Shown: piece after piece, positions 1 to 12,299 of the stretch
Layout of the letters: every line of letters begins with the position of its first letter
How positions within the stretch are numbered: the first letter of the stretch is position 1
Source: Hemicentrotus pulcherrimus
Lineage: Eukaryota; Echinodermata; Echinoidea; Camarodonta; Strongylocentrotidae
Assembly (NCBI GenBank): GCA_003118195.1
Contig: BEXV01000034.1
Span: forward strand, 111,945 to 175,944
Direction of reading: 5' to 3'
Length of the DNA stretch: 64,000 bases
The notes under the pieces: generated by a model
The model's input: the letters and a program-made list of their open reading frames with translations, nothing else
The model's database searches: none
Told to the model about the DNA's origin: nothing
Program-made: the position numbers and the translations under genes

Positions 1-330
1 TTGTTTCATGCTTCAATATCCTTTTTTTTTTTGACTGGTTTTTAGTCTGTTAAAGATGTACTCCTCTCTTCTCTTTTATCTATCTCCTACACCCTTAACT
101 TCTCCTTTCGTTTTCTTCTTCTGTTCGTCTTTGTTTCTCTTCATTAATTCATCTCCCTATCTTTCGATTTAAGTTTGGTATATATCCGTCTCTTCATTAG
201 ATACATGTACCTCTGCTCTTCTGTCTTTCTTCTTCATCCTTGTCTCTTTCAATCTTCTCTTTCCTTCTCATCTTTTCTCTCCATAAAATCATCTTCTTTT
301 TCCCTCCTATACGAGTATGATGTATCCTGA
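1..330. repeat. Pyrimidine-rich low-complexity tract
   Basis: The plus strand is strongly enriched in C and T with many TCTT, TTCTC and CTCT runs and few purines. No splice-bounded coding exon is visible. The minus-strand frame that runs from here into the next 200 bases is probably a by-product of this bias. Confidence 0.6.
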
Positions 331-359
331 AGAAACATCATGGCAACGACGACGGGGAA

Positions 360-720
360 AAATAAAACGAAGAATACGTAGCCCAAGGAATCACTTACTG
401 CCACTTCTCTGATCCCAGCTCGCTCGCTCAACCAGCCAGCCAGCCAGGGGTGTAAAAAGCGCTGGCTGAGGGGTGCAGATTTCAATGGGGGACAAATCAA
501 AAGGGGACATAAAGAAAGGAATCGCAACAGTTGAATTTCCTCCAATTACAAAAGCCACTTATCTTCCTTTATCGGTACATGTCCCCCGGCCAGTTAGCAT
601 GTTGGTGAATAGGAGACTCGTTCAGTAGCATCATTTGATACAGGGCAGATGCTAACTGAATAAAGACCCCTAAAGAGGGCGGGATCAAGCAGAAGGTGTT
701 ACCTCTTTCTTCCTCCTATT
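360..720. promoter_or_regulatory. GC-richer island, candidate regulatory DNA
   Basis: This block is clearly less AT-rich than its flanks and contains CCAGCCAGCCAGCCAGG at about 432-448 and a GGGCGGGAT box at about 678. The minus strand has an open frame with a hydrophobic stretch and a possible GTAAGT donor near 395. I found no recognisable protein in it, so it is listed as possible cis-regulatory sequence only. Confidence 0.25.
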
Positions 721-739
721 CTTTTTTTTCCTAGTATCC

Positions 740-3700
740 TCTGAAATTTGTGACCCTACCTTTGTTAGCCATGAATGCAGGTGCTTCCAAATACAGATTC
801 TGGTATCAAAAAAGGTTTATTCAGGTTTATCAAAACAGAAAAAGGACTGACAAAAACCAGGCAGAAGAAACGTGTGACCCATGTATTCTTACCAGTATGT
901 CAATGTACAAACAGTGGAATGAAGAAAAGGCGGGCTGAAAGAAACGAGTCTACTGAGACCCTTGAAATAACAAATATCTGATAGTATGGACATAGAAGAC
1001 AAATGTACCACAAGACAGAACACTTTTGATGATGCAGTCTCATATATTCAAACTTCAGAGCTTTTCTCAGACTTTTGAGGTTTTTAGTAAATCTGCCACA
1101 ACTTGGAAACTGTATTCTCTTTGGGAAATCTTATTCTCACAAGCAAGGAATCTGTAAGTTATCTTTGCAACAAAATGCATTGGAGAAGTTAAGAAAAACT
1201 CCAATAGTACACAAATTCTTTCAAGCTTACAATATTGACTCCAATCAAAAGTGTTTTATTACAAATGATAATAGAATTTGGAACCAAAAGCTCTATTCCA
1301 TGTGAATCCCTTGCGATTTTAACCATCCTGACAAATTTGACAATCATCTATTCCAAGTAGGTTTGGTTTTTGACAACAAATCATGGTTATATACATTGTT
1401 TTCCAAGACCCTTCAATCCCCTCCCCCCCTTTCACTAGTATGACTGTATGAAGTATTTGAAAGGGGCTTCTAACACATCGTAAGCATTTCCAATAATTGA
1501 ACAGCATTTTAAAAATAGAAATTGATACTCATACATGCAATGACATCATACCATGATACCTAATTAACTAGAAGCATCATTAAAAAACCACAACACCATT
1601 TCCTTGGCTCTCTACAGTGTACACCATTATGTCTTTAGAGGGACTGATAAACACATGCTCTTTTGAGAACAACATCACCACCATCTTCACTGAGCTTGGG
1701 AAAGGAAATGAGGGTGTTGATAATGATCCCCAATGCACATAAACACTAATCAGCAACAAACAACAGATTTGTTAGCGTTTGTTTGCCGCTAACTTGGTCT
1801 TTACACTATCATTATGAAAATTAGATATAGGGTCCTAATGAGGCATATATTACATACACATAACAGTTAGCTACTTGACCAAAGGGTAATCAAGGCTCAG
1901 CCTCAAGACTCCTTGCTTGATTTGACAGTTTCTGAGAGTTTAAAGTCTTACATATCCTTGTTATCTACTCTATTCTATTAGAATATTGTGAAACAAGATA
2001 AATATTCTGGAGAAGTATAGCCTACACAAAAACATGAGTGTACTTAATCTCAACATAGATTCATAGATCATAACTCCAAACTCTTCATGCCCACTCTGTA
2101 CTGTACCACCAGCTACCTTCCTCTGTCAAATTACCTGTCCAGTCAACTCAGTATGAACTAAGCTAATTGAAAGAGCTTGTGTCAAGCCAAAGTCATTAAA
2201 TTACATCAAGGTTGACCAGACAGACATGGACTTGAGTAGTGTCCTTATCTTCTTAATACAGTACAGGAACTCAATGAAACTTTTATACCCTTCCAGAGTA
2301 GTTACAATGCTAATCTTTTTGTGAGTGGGTGCTTTTCATCTTCACATCCCTAACCCTAACCCTACCAGTAGATCTTTTATGAAATAAATCTTGAAGCAAA
2401 TGTCTGAGGAGTAACTTGATGATTGACCACCTCAAAAATATCAAAATATGGTGATTTGAAAATTGTTCTAAAATGTAAAATCTTGAAATATTCTAAATAA
2501 AGTATTTCAACCAATGTTGGCTTGGAATGCTATTAAACTGTGCTGCAAAATCAACACATTATCTGTTCCCTCACAACACTCTTTGAGAAAGATACATGTA
2601 CATCCATGACCTTTACAAGTGTAAGACGCAGAACTTCCTATCCACGTAATCCAAGTTTTCTTTCTAAAAATGAAAGAGTCTTCACATTCCATCCATTGAT
2701 CTGCAATTTCCTGTTTAGTTTGATAAAAAGGAGATGTGATAGATGCAGGTTGATGCCAAACAGTCCAACATGATAAACCCTCGGATTCACCTCAAAGGGG
2801 TCCATGTTTCAATGACCTTACAATAGAAATCAAAAAGAAATATAAGATACTGGGATTTAAAGAGAGAGGAATAATTTTTTTTCATGAAAGTTGATTTAAA
2901 TCCTTTTGACCAGAATACTGAAGAAAGAATTGTTGAAAGCTCCTTATCACTTAATTCCAAAACTTTCTGAAAGTGAGAATTAAGTGCAGGAAACAAAAGT
3001 GTTATTGACTACTGTTAATTTGAAAATGAAGTAAAAATGTACTACTAATGATGAAAGGAAATTTTCTTTAAAAGTTTAAGTCATCTTTTAAAACATTTTG
3101 ATATATCATTCATACTGATAGACTATATTTGATTATCATTTATAAAAGCAAACATCTTTTGTTTATTTTTCATAAACAACTGTAAATCCGACCAAAGTTG
3201 GAACAAGAGGCAAAGGAGCTTACCTAGCATATCCCCAAATAGACACTTGTATAATACAGGAAGAGGGCAAACAAAGAAATATTCATGACAACATGGAGAG
3301 CAATGTTGTTATCATTTTGAGTCATACATGTGTGCCTATGTCATCCAAATAATCATTAATTCCAAGCAGTGGGTGGTTGTATAGACCTGTAGCAGTCATA
3401 CTAACTCTGTCATTCCCTTCTCTGAAATTGTACACATCAAACCAGAGAAAAAAGGGGAAACAAGACAAAAAAGGGCATGTTGCTCTTCTCCATGACTTCA
3501 CACTCAATCCTACTAAAGATGTTTGGGTTTACAACTTCCTGTAAGGATGTAGATGTGTACCAAGTGGACCCACAGAGAAGCTGATAAGAGACATGAATCA
3601 CAAATAGGAGGGGACAGTCATTAGGTCATACATGAGGCCAAGTTGTTTCAGGAGATACAAATACTTCCTTTAACCATTTTTCTTTCTTTGGTCTATATAA

Positions 3701-4300
3701 TTCTTACTTTATGCATTAAAAAAAATTCATATGTGTTTTTAGTGACTTTCAAACACAAGTACACTTGGACTCAGTAATCAAAAAGTTGACAAGTTGCTAT
3801 GTGTTGATAAAAATATGGCTTCTAGCCTTGTAGGGAAAGAAGATAAAGACATTAAAATAATAATTGAGAAATCAGTCCAGACTTCAAAGGGTTATGAAAA
3901 ACTAGTAGGGTCCATTTATAAGGTTGAAATAAATGATGTTGAATGCCTTGGAAATTATTTCTCTACTTTTTTAATTAGTTTTGATGATCCTTCATGTTCA
4001 GTTATCCTAACAAACAATAGCACAAACATAATTCTAAATTCTTATTATTCATCTTGAAAATAAGCATGAGTTTTCCCCTTAAATTTAATCATTTTCAGGG
4101 TTAATTCTCATTTGGTTGGAATAATTAATAACTCAAGACTCAAATGGCCCAGTAAAAATGTAAATAGCACCTTTAACTTTATCGGTACCATGGTCATATA
4201 AAAAATCCTATTACAAAATACAACAAATGTAGGCTTAAATGCCAATAGGATTACTAATGCATGCTAAAAAGAGTGAAAACCTAAAGATCCTATGTTTTGT
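740..4300. other. AT-rich non-coding stretch
   Basis: No recognisable exon or RNA gene was found. Short open frames occur, such as 1075-1305 on the plus strand, but none shows family resemblance or splice signals. Two and a bit CCCTAA units lie at about 2347-2363. Otherwise I see only AT-rich unique-looking sequence. Confidence 0.5.
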
Positions 4301-4412
4301 TTTCGAATGCAACAGTATCAATCTGAGCTTGCTTCATAGGCCAAGGGACCCTAGGGTCCATGATTGACAATCCAAAGAAACATTGACGGGCCACTTTCCT
4401 TTCACACTTCGG

Positions 4413-4589
4413 TTACATATCTCTGCATCTAAAGCTGGGCCTGGACTTCATCACAACCTGACATAGTGTGCCGAGGATCCTATTGTTCCTGAAGCTCTTG
4501 GAAGGCTGCAACATGTCCACAAATTTCCTAATCTGACACCTACCGTGAAGAGCTTCACAGATACCCCTTTTCAGACTTTCAAGATTCAT
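4413..4589 (-). CDS. Possible 58-codon small ORF, unrecognised
   Basis: A minus-strand ATG at 4589 opens a 58-residue frame ending in TAA at 4413. The translation begins MNLESLKRGICEALHGRC, carries four cysteines and many basic residues (K/R about 20%), and has no signal peptide or membrane segment. It lies in a GC-richer patch (about 4320-4560) within AT-rich DNA, which makes a chance frame somewhat less likely but also fits a conserved non-coding element. I do not recognise a family, and no splice sites or promoter are evident. It could be a small peptide, a decayed exon or chance. Confidence 0.18.
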   Translation of the reverse strand: MNLESLKRGICEALHGRCQIRKFVDMLQPSKSFRNNRILGTLCQVVMKSRPSFRCRDM

Positions 4590-4599
4590 CATATAGCTA

Positions 4600-5990
4600 C
4601 ATGTTAAGTATATATTTAATGTTTATCATAGTGAAAGTCGTATCATATGAAAAGTTGAAAACCTCCTACCCATATATAACTGGGCGGGGCTTATTGTGAA
4701 TGCACTATGATGATTGGCCAGCTGTCATCTCAGCTGATACTGAACATATCAACTAATTCTTAAGACATTTCTTTACACAAGTTTTGTTTGATTTTTCTAT
4801 AGTCTGAACTGGCTACAACTGAAGTAAGCCATTGACTGTACATATCATCTGGGAGAGTTCTAAGATGATGACAACTCATTTGGTTGATGGATTGAGTCGA
4901 TAAAGCTTCCTTTCAATGGAGCATGAAATGTCATGAAATATCACAAGATAAGTTTATATAAGCTGTTGTTATATATAAACAGCATGATTCTTCAAATTTT
5001 CACGTCACTGGAGCATATGACAAAGCACCAATTTGAAGATGCTCTGACTTAATGATCTTTTAGATAATCTACTGAGGTCACAGACCTCATCTCCCCTGTA
5101 TCACAGGAGCAGCCTTTTCTCACTGAAAGATGACTACTTGTTCTCCATGAATAATTTAGCCCCATAAGAACAACAGCATGGGATTAGAAGGGGCAGACAA
5201 CAACATCCTCTCTCAAACAAAATGTGGAAGTGACGCCATTTTAACATGGAGTACCCTTGCAACTTGTACATTGCTTCATCAAAAGAGAGAAAACTTAAAG
5301 GTAAAGACCAGTTATGGTCATGCGATTGCATTGTGAAAGAAACGTTGTGGAATCGATCAGAAAAGGTTGATCATCTAGCATCAGCAAGGTTCTGGAATCA
5401 TCAAAATGATAAGAACTTTGGCCCATTCTTCGTAAAGTTACAAGCATTATACACAGAAAGATGTATATGGGACTACCCTATATCTCTCACAGACCATGAG
5501 AGAAACAAATTTACCAAATATATCAATTAGTATGATGTTTCCCTGAATTTTTTTTATCATCATGTATTAGTCAAAACATATTCTTTCACGTGATTGGTAA
5601 TGAGAGCTTCCATTTCATTTTTTGAAAATGGGGAGTTTCCAATACTCGTCTTTACCTTTAAAGATACGATAAGCCTATATACCAGTATATCATATCCTAA
5701 ATTTGGTCAGGGTATACCTGCTAATAACATTTCTTCATCACTAATTCTCATTTATATACTTCGAATAAAATCTATGATATCAAGAAAGAATGTACATGTA
5801 GTGAACAAGTCTTCAATTTACTAAAGTATGTGTTATTCCTCCATTTTATTTCATTTTCTTGTCATGACGATTGATGTAGTAGAACAAAGTGACATATTTT
5901 TGAAAATCATGAAAGAATATGACCAAAATGTTGCAAAGTGACCAATAACAACAGGAAACAAAAGGAATCATTAAATTAATGATGATAATA
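4600..5990. other. AT-rich non-coding stretch
   Basis: No supported gene. A 94-codon plus-strand frame at 5246-5530 is the longest open stretch. It matches no family I know and has no clear splice context. The remainder is AT-rich with no visible repeat structure. Confidence 0.45.
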
Positions 5991-5999
5991 ATAGTATTG

Positions 6000-6140
6000 G
6001 ACAATCTCCAATATTACCCCAGCTCTGCTAGGCTACCATTTTCAGTGCTCGCACTCACAGCATTCAAGGAATTCCTTCCAACTAATGCCCATTTAACACC
6101 TGGGTAGAGAGTGGCAAATGTACATCAAAGTATTATTCAT
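6000..6140 (+). repeat. Dispersed repeat copy (family with TTCAAGGAAT core)
   Basis: This copy has the ordered blocks CATTCAAGGAATTCCTTC, then CACCTGGGTAGAGAGTGGCA, then a TACAT-rich end. The same ordered blocks recur near 21420-21530, 39230-39360 and 42830-42930, all in the same orientation. This marks an interspersed element family, possibly a SINE tail. No ends or target duplication could be set. Confidence 0.6.
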
Positions 6141-9100
6141 TCGATATCATACAACAAATTATACTGTTACAGCATTACAGAAATGTATCCACCAAAAGGG
6201 AAACAATATATCACATGGGAAAATTGGGAATCAAGAAAATTGATCAATCAAGTCAACAAAAAGATGTAACGGCATAAAAAGAACAAGTGGCTGTAGCCAG
6301 GGATGATGACAAATGAACATTCAAAACAGATGAAAGTATGAAGCAAGATAACAAAAGCAAGGAAGGGCATCGGTAACAACTCCTAAAGAAAGAGGACAGA
6401 TGATGACTGGTGGAGAAAGGTACCAGTAGAAAAGAACAAATCATGTACCCCTAAGACGTATCAGCATCGGGAAAGGCACTGGTAAGGATTCCGGATATGC
6501 GCCAAATCATGGTTACCGAAAAATAGAGCGCAAATGGTTTCTAAAACAAATACCAAGTGAATGGGAATTGTAAAAGGGGTGAAATAACAAGATTGAGGGA
6601 TTTGTGGTAACATGTGACACTGTGAGCTGGGAAGAAGAAAGGTTGGAGAATAGGAGAAAAAGATCAAGAAACAATGAGGAAAGGGTATACGGGCAGGAGA
6701 AAATGGGAAGCGGGGAAATGGTAAGTGGGGGGATTGGTTTAATCTTAAAAATCTAACAGGATTGGAGGTTGCATACCAAAGGTATTTTCTTTTCAATTCT
6801 GCGGCTAGTTTGGGTGAGTGCAAATAGGTGTTGAGAATTCACTTGCAGACAGTTTTTGTTTCAATCTCTGTATGTTTTCATAGTTGTCAAGGTGCATATA
6901 TTGTACAGTTAATGAGCAAGAAAGTTCTGCAATTTTATGAAATAATCAGCTTTAGTTCTCAGAAGCCCTTTATGATTTGTGACACCTTTTTCAAGGAGAT
7001 TTGTTCTGTGATAAAATCAGGAAAAGTTTGAAACTACAGTGCCTCCCAGAAAAAACGAAATCAAGAATTATTGATGTTTTTTTATAACTTAGTCACATTT
7101 ATAATTAATAAATGACACATATTTGGAAAGCTTAGATCCTCCTCTTTCATTTGATGCAACTCATATGATGCATATTTCACGCATGAGTGAGTAAATGAAT
7201 TTGAAGAGAGGAAACCAAAAGGCCATTTGGCGGATGGTATCTGAATTTCAAAGAGAAAATCACATTTCTAGAAAATTGAGATGATTAAAAATAGAATACT
7301 GTAAAACAGTACACCTGCATGTTCTCTTCAAAATCCAAAGATGAAACTGTATAAGTTAGAGAAGAGGTAAAGCAGCAACTTTAGATTATGCTTCACCCAA
7401 TTGTACTGTCTCCCATCCCAATGCCTCTTATAAGCTTGAGTGGAAAAAATTGGTCCTAAGATTTTAATCCAATACTTTCAAGGGTTTTGTTAAGAGGTTT
7501 AAAAAGAGCTTAACATTATCATGTCATTCAGATTATTACATCAAGTGGTTTTAATCCCAACTTATAATCATTTTTGTTTTTGTCAGTACACTCCTCCCTT
7601 TTCCTTTAAATTCTATGAGACTTTCCTCTTAATTTCAGATCATTACATAAAGTGGGTTTTATCCCCACTCTTGCTCATTTTTGTGTAAGTTGGAAGATGC
7701 ATGTCTGCTTCTTTTATAGACCTACAAAATAATCTGGGGTTTGTCATTAATCTCCTGTCAATTCACAAATGAAGGATGGAGAACTTCATGTTACTTTACC
7801 AAAAAACCCAACTATATCATGTTTAAATTAAAATCGTGATCTAACTGATATATATTTTCCCTATTAGTTTTTTTAGGTCAAGAAATTGTGGTGACAAGAG
7901 ATACATTTGGAAAGTGTATTCAAGATGTATTCCATGGTTTAAATTCCTCACAATTTGCTATTTTAAAATCTATTTGTTAAAAGTGTGTTGAATAATAACT
8001 TAACAGTTATTTTGGCATCACGCAGTATCGAATGATGTGCTGATATTTTGACAATCCATTATTCAACTTCTAAAGATGGGTTAACATCTTTTTAATCCAT
8101 TGCATACTAAACGCTTGGATTCCAATAAGGCTTAACACAGTGACCACCCCATTCCCATAGGCAAAAGGTTAAAGAAACTAGTGATACCTGACATTGTAAG
8201 ATGTGACAGGTACCAGTAAGTGTTTCTTATTCTGTAAGGAGGGATAAGTTTAGGATCAATCATGATCATTATAAATGAAGCTGATACCTTAACCCCTGTC
8301 AATCTGACTTTAGGATTAGGATTAAGAGGATAAAGAGAATTGAGATTAAGGCCAAGGTGATAATCCCATCACAAAAGATGTCTTGTCTAATGTTTGAAAA
8401 GTTCCACTAACTGTTACCTGTTATACACCCTGTTAAACAAACATTCATGACACTTGCTAATTGGGGGATTATATGCACTAATTGGAGCTTGAAGACTTGA
8501 GCTTAAAATTGACGTAATCACACAGCTATTCACAAATACCTAAGTCTAAGAGTATTTGCAGGAGTTCATTCCTGAATATGTCAAGAGAGGCGAGGGGTTC
8601 TACATGACTTAACACAGTGATAGTGACCTCATTAAAATTGATTTAAAACAAATGAGTACTGAAAGGTGTTCAAGGTTTTAAACTGAATAAGGAACCAACA
8701 CTGAAAGGACACTTTTACCTACTCATTAGAGATTTAAAGAAGGTTTGACAATACCTCATTAGTCCATCCGTATACAACATGTAAAAGGTAAAAAATATTA
8801 GAAGATAATCTATATATTTACTTATGATAGAAAATGATATATTCTCAAGGGTTTAAAGGGTTTTCACAGTGACCTCAATCACCTCATTTTCCTTCTTCTC
8901 TGATATTCAGGTAGTAAACAAAGTGAGCTCAAGGTGATAATTGTAATAATAATAATAATACACAATATTTATTAGGCACTTAATACTGGTGTCTCTAAGA
9001 GCACCATATTGTGACTAAAAAAATATTTACCAAAACTTAAAATAAACACACAACTTATACATCTGTTCTTTATTCAATAAATCATGTATATTGTTCATCT

Positions 9101-10190
9101 ATTACTTTCACTTTCCATGTGTGTTTACCATATATTTGTTAAAGTACAGAAGAGAAGAGTGTTTTTTTTTCCACTACAAGATGAATTCATCCCCTTCTTT
9201 AGTATTCACCAAGCTTCAATGAAATTTGCCACTTTGATGTTCTTTTCTAAAGATGGGTCTGACTTATAAGTAATATGACACTGAGAAGTGACAAGGAGAA
9301 CAAGGAAAGCTTTTTCCCTGTCTCATGTTTTCTCAGTAGTAACAAATGCAAGAATCAACCTGAAATTTGATTTTTATGCTGACAACAAGGACCCATAAGA
9401 GTCGATAATTGACTTTTAATGCCCAATGGCTTTAATGAAGGTATTTCTAGTTTTCTTTATGAGGATACAGACATCCTTCGTTCTTGCAGTTACAGGTTTT
9501 CACAAAGTAAGCAACCAATTAGAACAGAGCTCTAAGGGACCTAACACCTTCTTGTCCTTTCATTGGTCCTAATGCTCAAGCTTTGGCAAAAAATGATTAA
9601 CTCATTGCCTATGGAACCAGGGTGCTCAAGGATAAAAGCCTATGACAACCAAAGAATTCAGTAGTCAAAGGGGTATAAAGATGTAAAACTTTCTGCAGAG
9701 TTGGTGTAGCTGTTCAATAGAAGAATGACCCTTTTGTTTGACCTTGATATCATCACAGTATCTATGACAGAAAGCTAGAGCCAAAGGGATCAATTTGGGT
9801 CCATAAAAGGAGACCCATCAAGGGCCTAACAGTTTTAAGTTGTCCCCAGTGGGGATCAGTATTTAGATGTAGATCCTGGTCTATCCATGGTCCTAGACCT
9901 ATCATTTTGCTCCTATAGCTATATAAAATTGTAAAAAACTACCCATCGTGAACCTCTGCAATATAGACAGGCCTACAACATGGCTTTGTGCCAATTGCAT
10001 GAAATCTCAAGTTCATCCTTTGAGTCTTTTACATACATCTTATGGTTGGATATTACCCAAATCCAGAAAGACTATCTCTGTATTCCACAACAGACTTGTA
10101 ACGGTACCAACCAATTCAAATCTCCATAGACTTGGGGGATCCTAGTGCTTCCTTTTTCATCAGTAACACCTCTCCAAATCAAAGATAGAT
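6141..10190. other. AT-rich non-coding stretch
   Basis: No supported gene. The 120-codon minus-strand frame at 6461-6823 is composed mainly of P, F, S and L from a purine/pyrimidine-biased tract and is not credible as coding. A short (TAA)n run lies near 8943-8960. The rest shows no structure I can name. Confidence 0.45.
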
Positions 10191-10199
10191 CAAGATTTC

Positions 10200-10224
10200 C
10201 TATATATATATATATGTGTGTGTC
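10200..10224. repeat. (TA)n/(TG)n microsatellite
   Basis: A short TATATA run passes directly into TGTGTGTG. Confidence 0.85.
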
Positions 10225-10783
10225 CCTTTGTGAAGGGCCAAAGTTTGTGGAAACAAGCTTGCGTTGTTAGAAACCGGCAGCCTCTTTTGGGGTTGCTTTA
10301 TTCTCTTCTGATGCTGGGAGGTTTGGACGAGGGTGGTTTCTATCCTATGTACTCCCTGGAGGATAGGGTTTCATACTTTCCAAAAGATCCATTATCATCT
10401 CATGTCAGCGCAGAGTAAACAGACGCTTAACAAAATGAGATAAGTAGAATGAGATGGAGATTGCACTTCGACACTCACAAACAGGGTGACTGAAAAGGTG
10501 ATTTAATCTGTAATGGATACAAGTTGCACATTGCTTTTTAAGGAGAGGAAAATGTGGTCAAATACTTTTGTCTTGAATACTCCATGATAGTCTTTAAGAA
10601 ATTCAAAATTGAATGGCCATCTTCCTCATTTCCCATTTCGTCCATCTATTGGGATATGTCAGCTTGGACTCTGGAGGTAGATAAGAAGACCAGGTTTCAC
10701 CCGTTTCACATAGCCTTTTTTTACAATGACAAATGACAAAAATCAGTGACCAAGCCTTTCATTAAGTCAAATATCTGAAAAAG

Positions 10784-10822
10784 CGGCTCCCGGTCCTTAA
10801 TTTTTTCCAGGACAAGGAGCCG
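10784..10822. other. Short GC-rich hairpin
   Basis: CGGCTCC (10784-10790) and GTCCT (10793-10797) pair with AGGAC (10809-10813) and GGAGCCG (10816-10822). This gives a 12-bp stem with a 2x2 internal mismatch and an 11-nt AT-rich loop, a GC-rich structure in AT-rich DNA. It resembles the core of a small foldback element. No transcript evidence exists. Confidence 0.5.
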
Positions 10823-11129
10823 TTTCCAAAATTGATGAAAATATGTATTCTTTTAAATTAGTTGTTAACCGTAACCTTTTATTCATACATATGTAGTTTA
10901 ATTTCTAGTTTAGATTTTGAGCACTCTAATATTAAATCACTCATACCTCCGTACTGCAATTGTTTCTGGGCGATTTTAATTAGGATTCTCATTATAAAAT
11001 TATTTGTGAGGGTTCATTCAGTCCATGTTTAACTCGTATCAAGTTAGTTTTCCTTCCATTTTTCCCGTCTTACCGGGCGCCAAAAGACAGGGACCGTTGG
11101 GTAAAAATCGCCCGGCGCCCGGTTAATAA

Positions 11130-11238
11130 AAGACTAGTCAGTGACAAATCTGCTGATAACCAATCAGAAGCAAGGATTTCAGTAGCTTATAACAACTGTC
11201 ATTTGTCACTGATGACAAGTTTTGTGAAACACCCCCCA
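11130..11238 (-). mobile_element. MITE fragment, GTTTCACAAA-ended family
   Basis: An internal inverted repeat CAGTGACAAAT / ATTTGTCACTG and the terminal block GTGAAACACCCCCC match, in reverse complement, the element at 62237-62373. The far end is missing here, so the copy is truncated. It is too short to encode a protein and so is non-autonomous. Confidence 0.65.
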
Positions 11239-11479
11239 GTTCTAGCCCTGAGTAATTAAGAAGGCTATGATAAATAGAGTATTTGCACATTTGCACAAAA
11301 TGCCTTCATCACAAAAAGTGGATGTCTCTACTGTTGAAATTACCAGTTAACAATATGAAAGATTAAATAGACATCTTTAAAAAGATAATAAAGGGAAGTG
11401 TAGGTGAACAACAAATACAAAAGGACCTCCTCACATCTCCTTGGGTTACCGTAAAACTTCTCCCCACCAATGGGCTGTG

Positions 11480-12240
11480 GAGCGAGCCACCAATGAGATT
11501 GAGAAAGAGCTGCAGTATTATGGTTTCCAGCTAAAGGAGCCACTATCTAAGACCATTTTCTGCTTTGGCAAGTTCATAGAATAAGTGTCAGTATATAAAG
11601 CAGGCCTAAACTTGCATATTAGGAAACTTAATAGCCAGTAATTGGAGCTAATCTTTTTCCATAGAGCAGTCTTGAAGCCATACTTGGCGTGTGGGCCTAG
11701 GTAAAAACTCATTCATCTCACATCGAAGAATAAGAAGAACAAAAATTGATTTAGGCTAAAATCACTGCAAAAATCTGAAAATACCCACAAGGAATTTCTC
11801 GGCGACAAAAGAACCTAAAATCAGCAAATGGGTCTATTTTGGTTTTGCATAATTGCAAGGAATCGCCTCCAGTGGGCTATTCAGGACAACACAAATAAGA
11901 AAAGAAAAAGAGCAATTGAACAAAAAAGGCCCTGGAAAAAAAGTGCTCCATGCGCTCGCCAGCCAGCCCCTCGTGTTAGCTGCAGGACGTCGGCTGGCTA
12001 CTACCCATTCACGTCCTGTCACAATGCCTGGCCCAACAATCAAATGCAATTTTAGACGTTGAAAAAATAAAAGGAAAACAACCAGCAGTTACATTGTGGG
12101 CCTGAATGAGCACAAATTTTTAACAAATGATTGTTTGGGAGGAACATTCTTCGATAATGATGGATGAGAGAGGAAATTGTTCCATTTGTGTTGATTTCCG
12201 CTCCGTGTGAGGGAACATTTTGAATAACTGGCACCTTTTT
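11480..12240. promoter_or_regulatory. GC-richer island, candidate regulatory DNA
   Basis: This block is less AT-rich than its surroundings and is dense in balanced-composition sequence, with CGCTCGCCAGCCAGCCC near 11953 and a CCCATTCACGTCCTG stretch near 12003. Overlapping frames are open on both strands between 11828 and 12062, but none looks like a known protein. A conserved non-coding element is the more likely reading; a phylogenetic footprint would decide. Confidence 0.25.
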
Positions 12241-12299
12241 TCACAGTTCAGAGTTCCCACTTGCTGCACACAGTCATGTAGGACTTCATGATTGTTGGA

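Noticed and set aside
249..545. Minus-strand frame with a hydrophobic stretch and charged tail, resembling a membrane protein end
   Set aside because: The charged tail is the translation of a low-complexity pyrimidine tract, and a GTAAGT site breaks the frame; no family match.
2347..2363. Telomere-like CCCTAA units
   Set aside because: Fewer than three units, too short to be a telomere or a meaningful interstitial array.
6461..6823. 120-codon minus-strand frame
   Set aside because: Proline/phenylalanine/serine composition from a biased tract, with no homology or splice signals.
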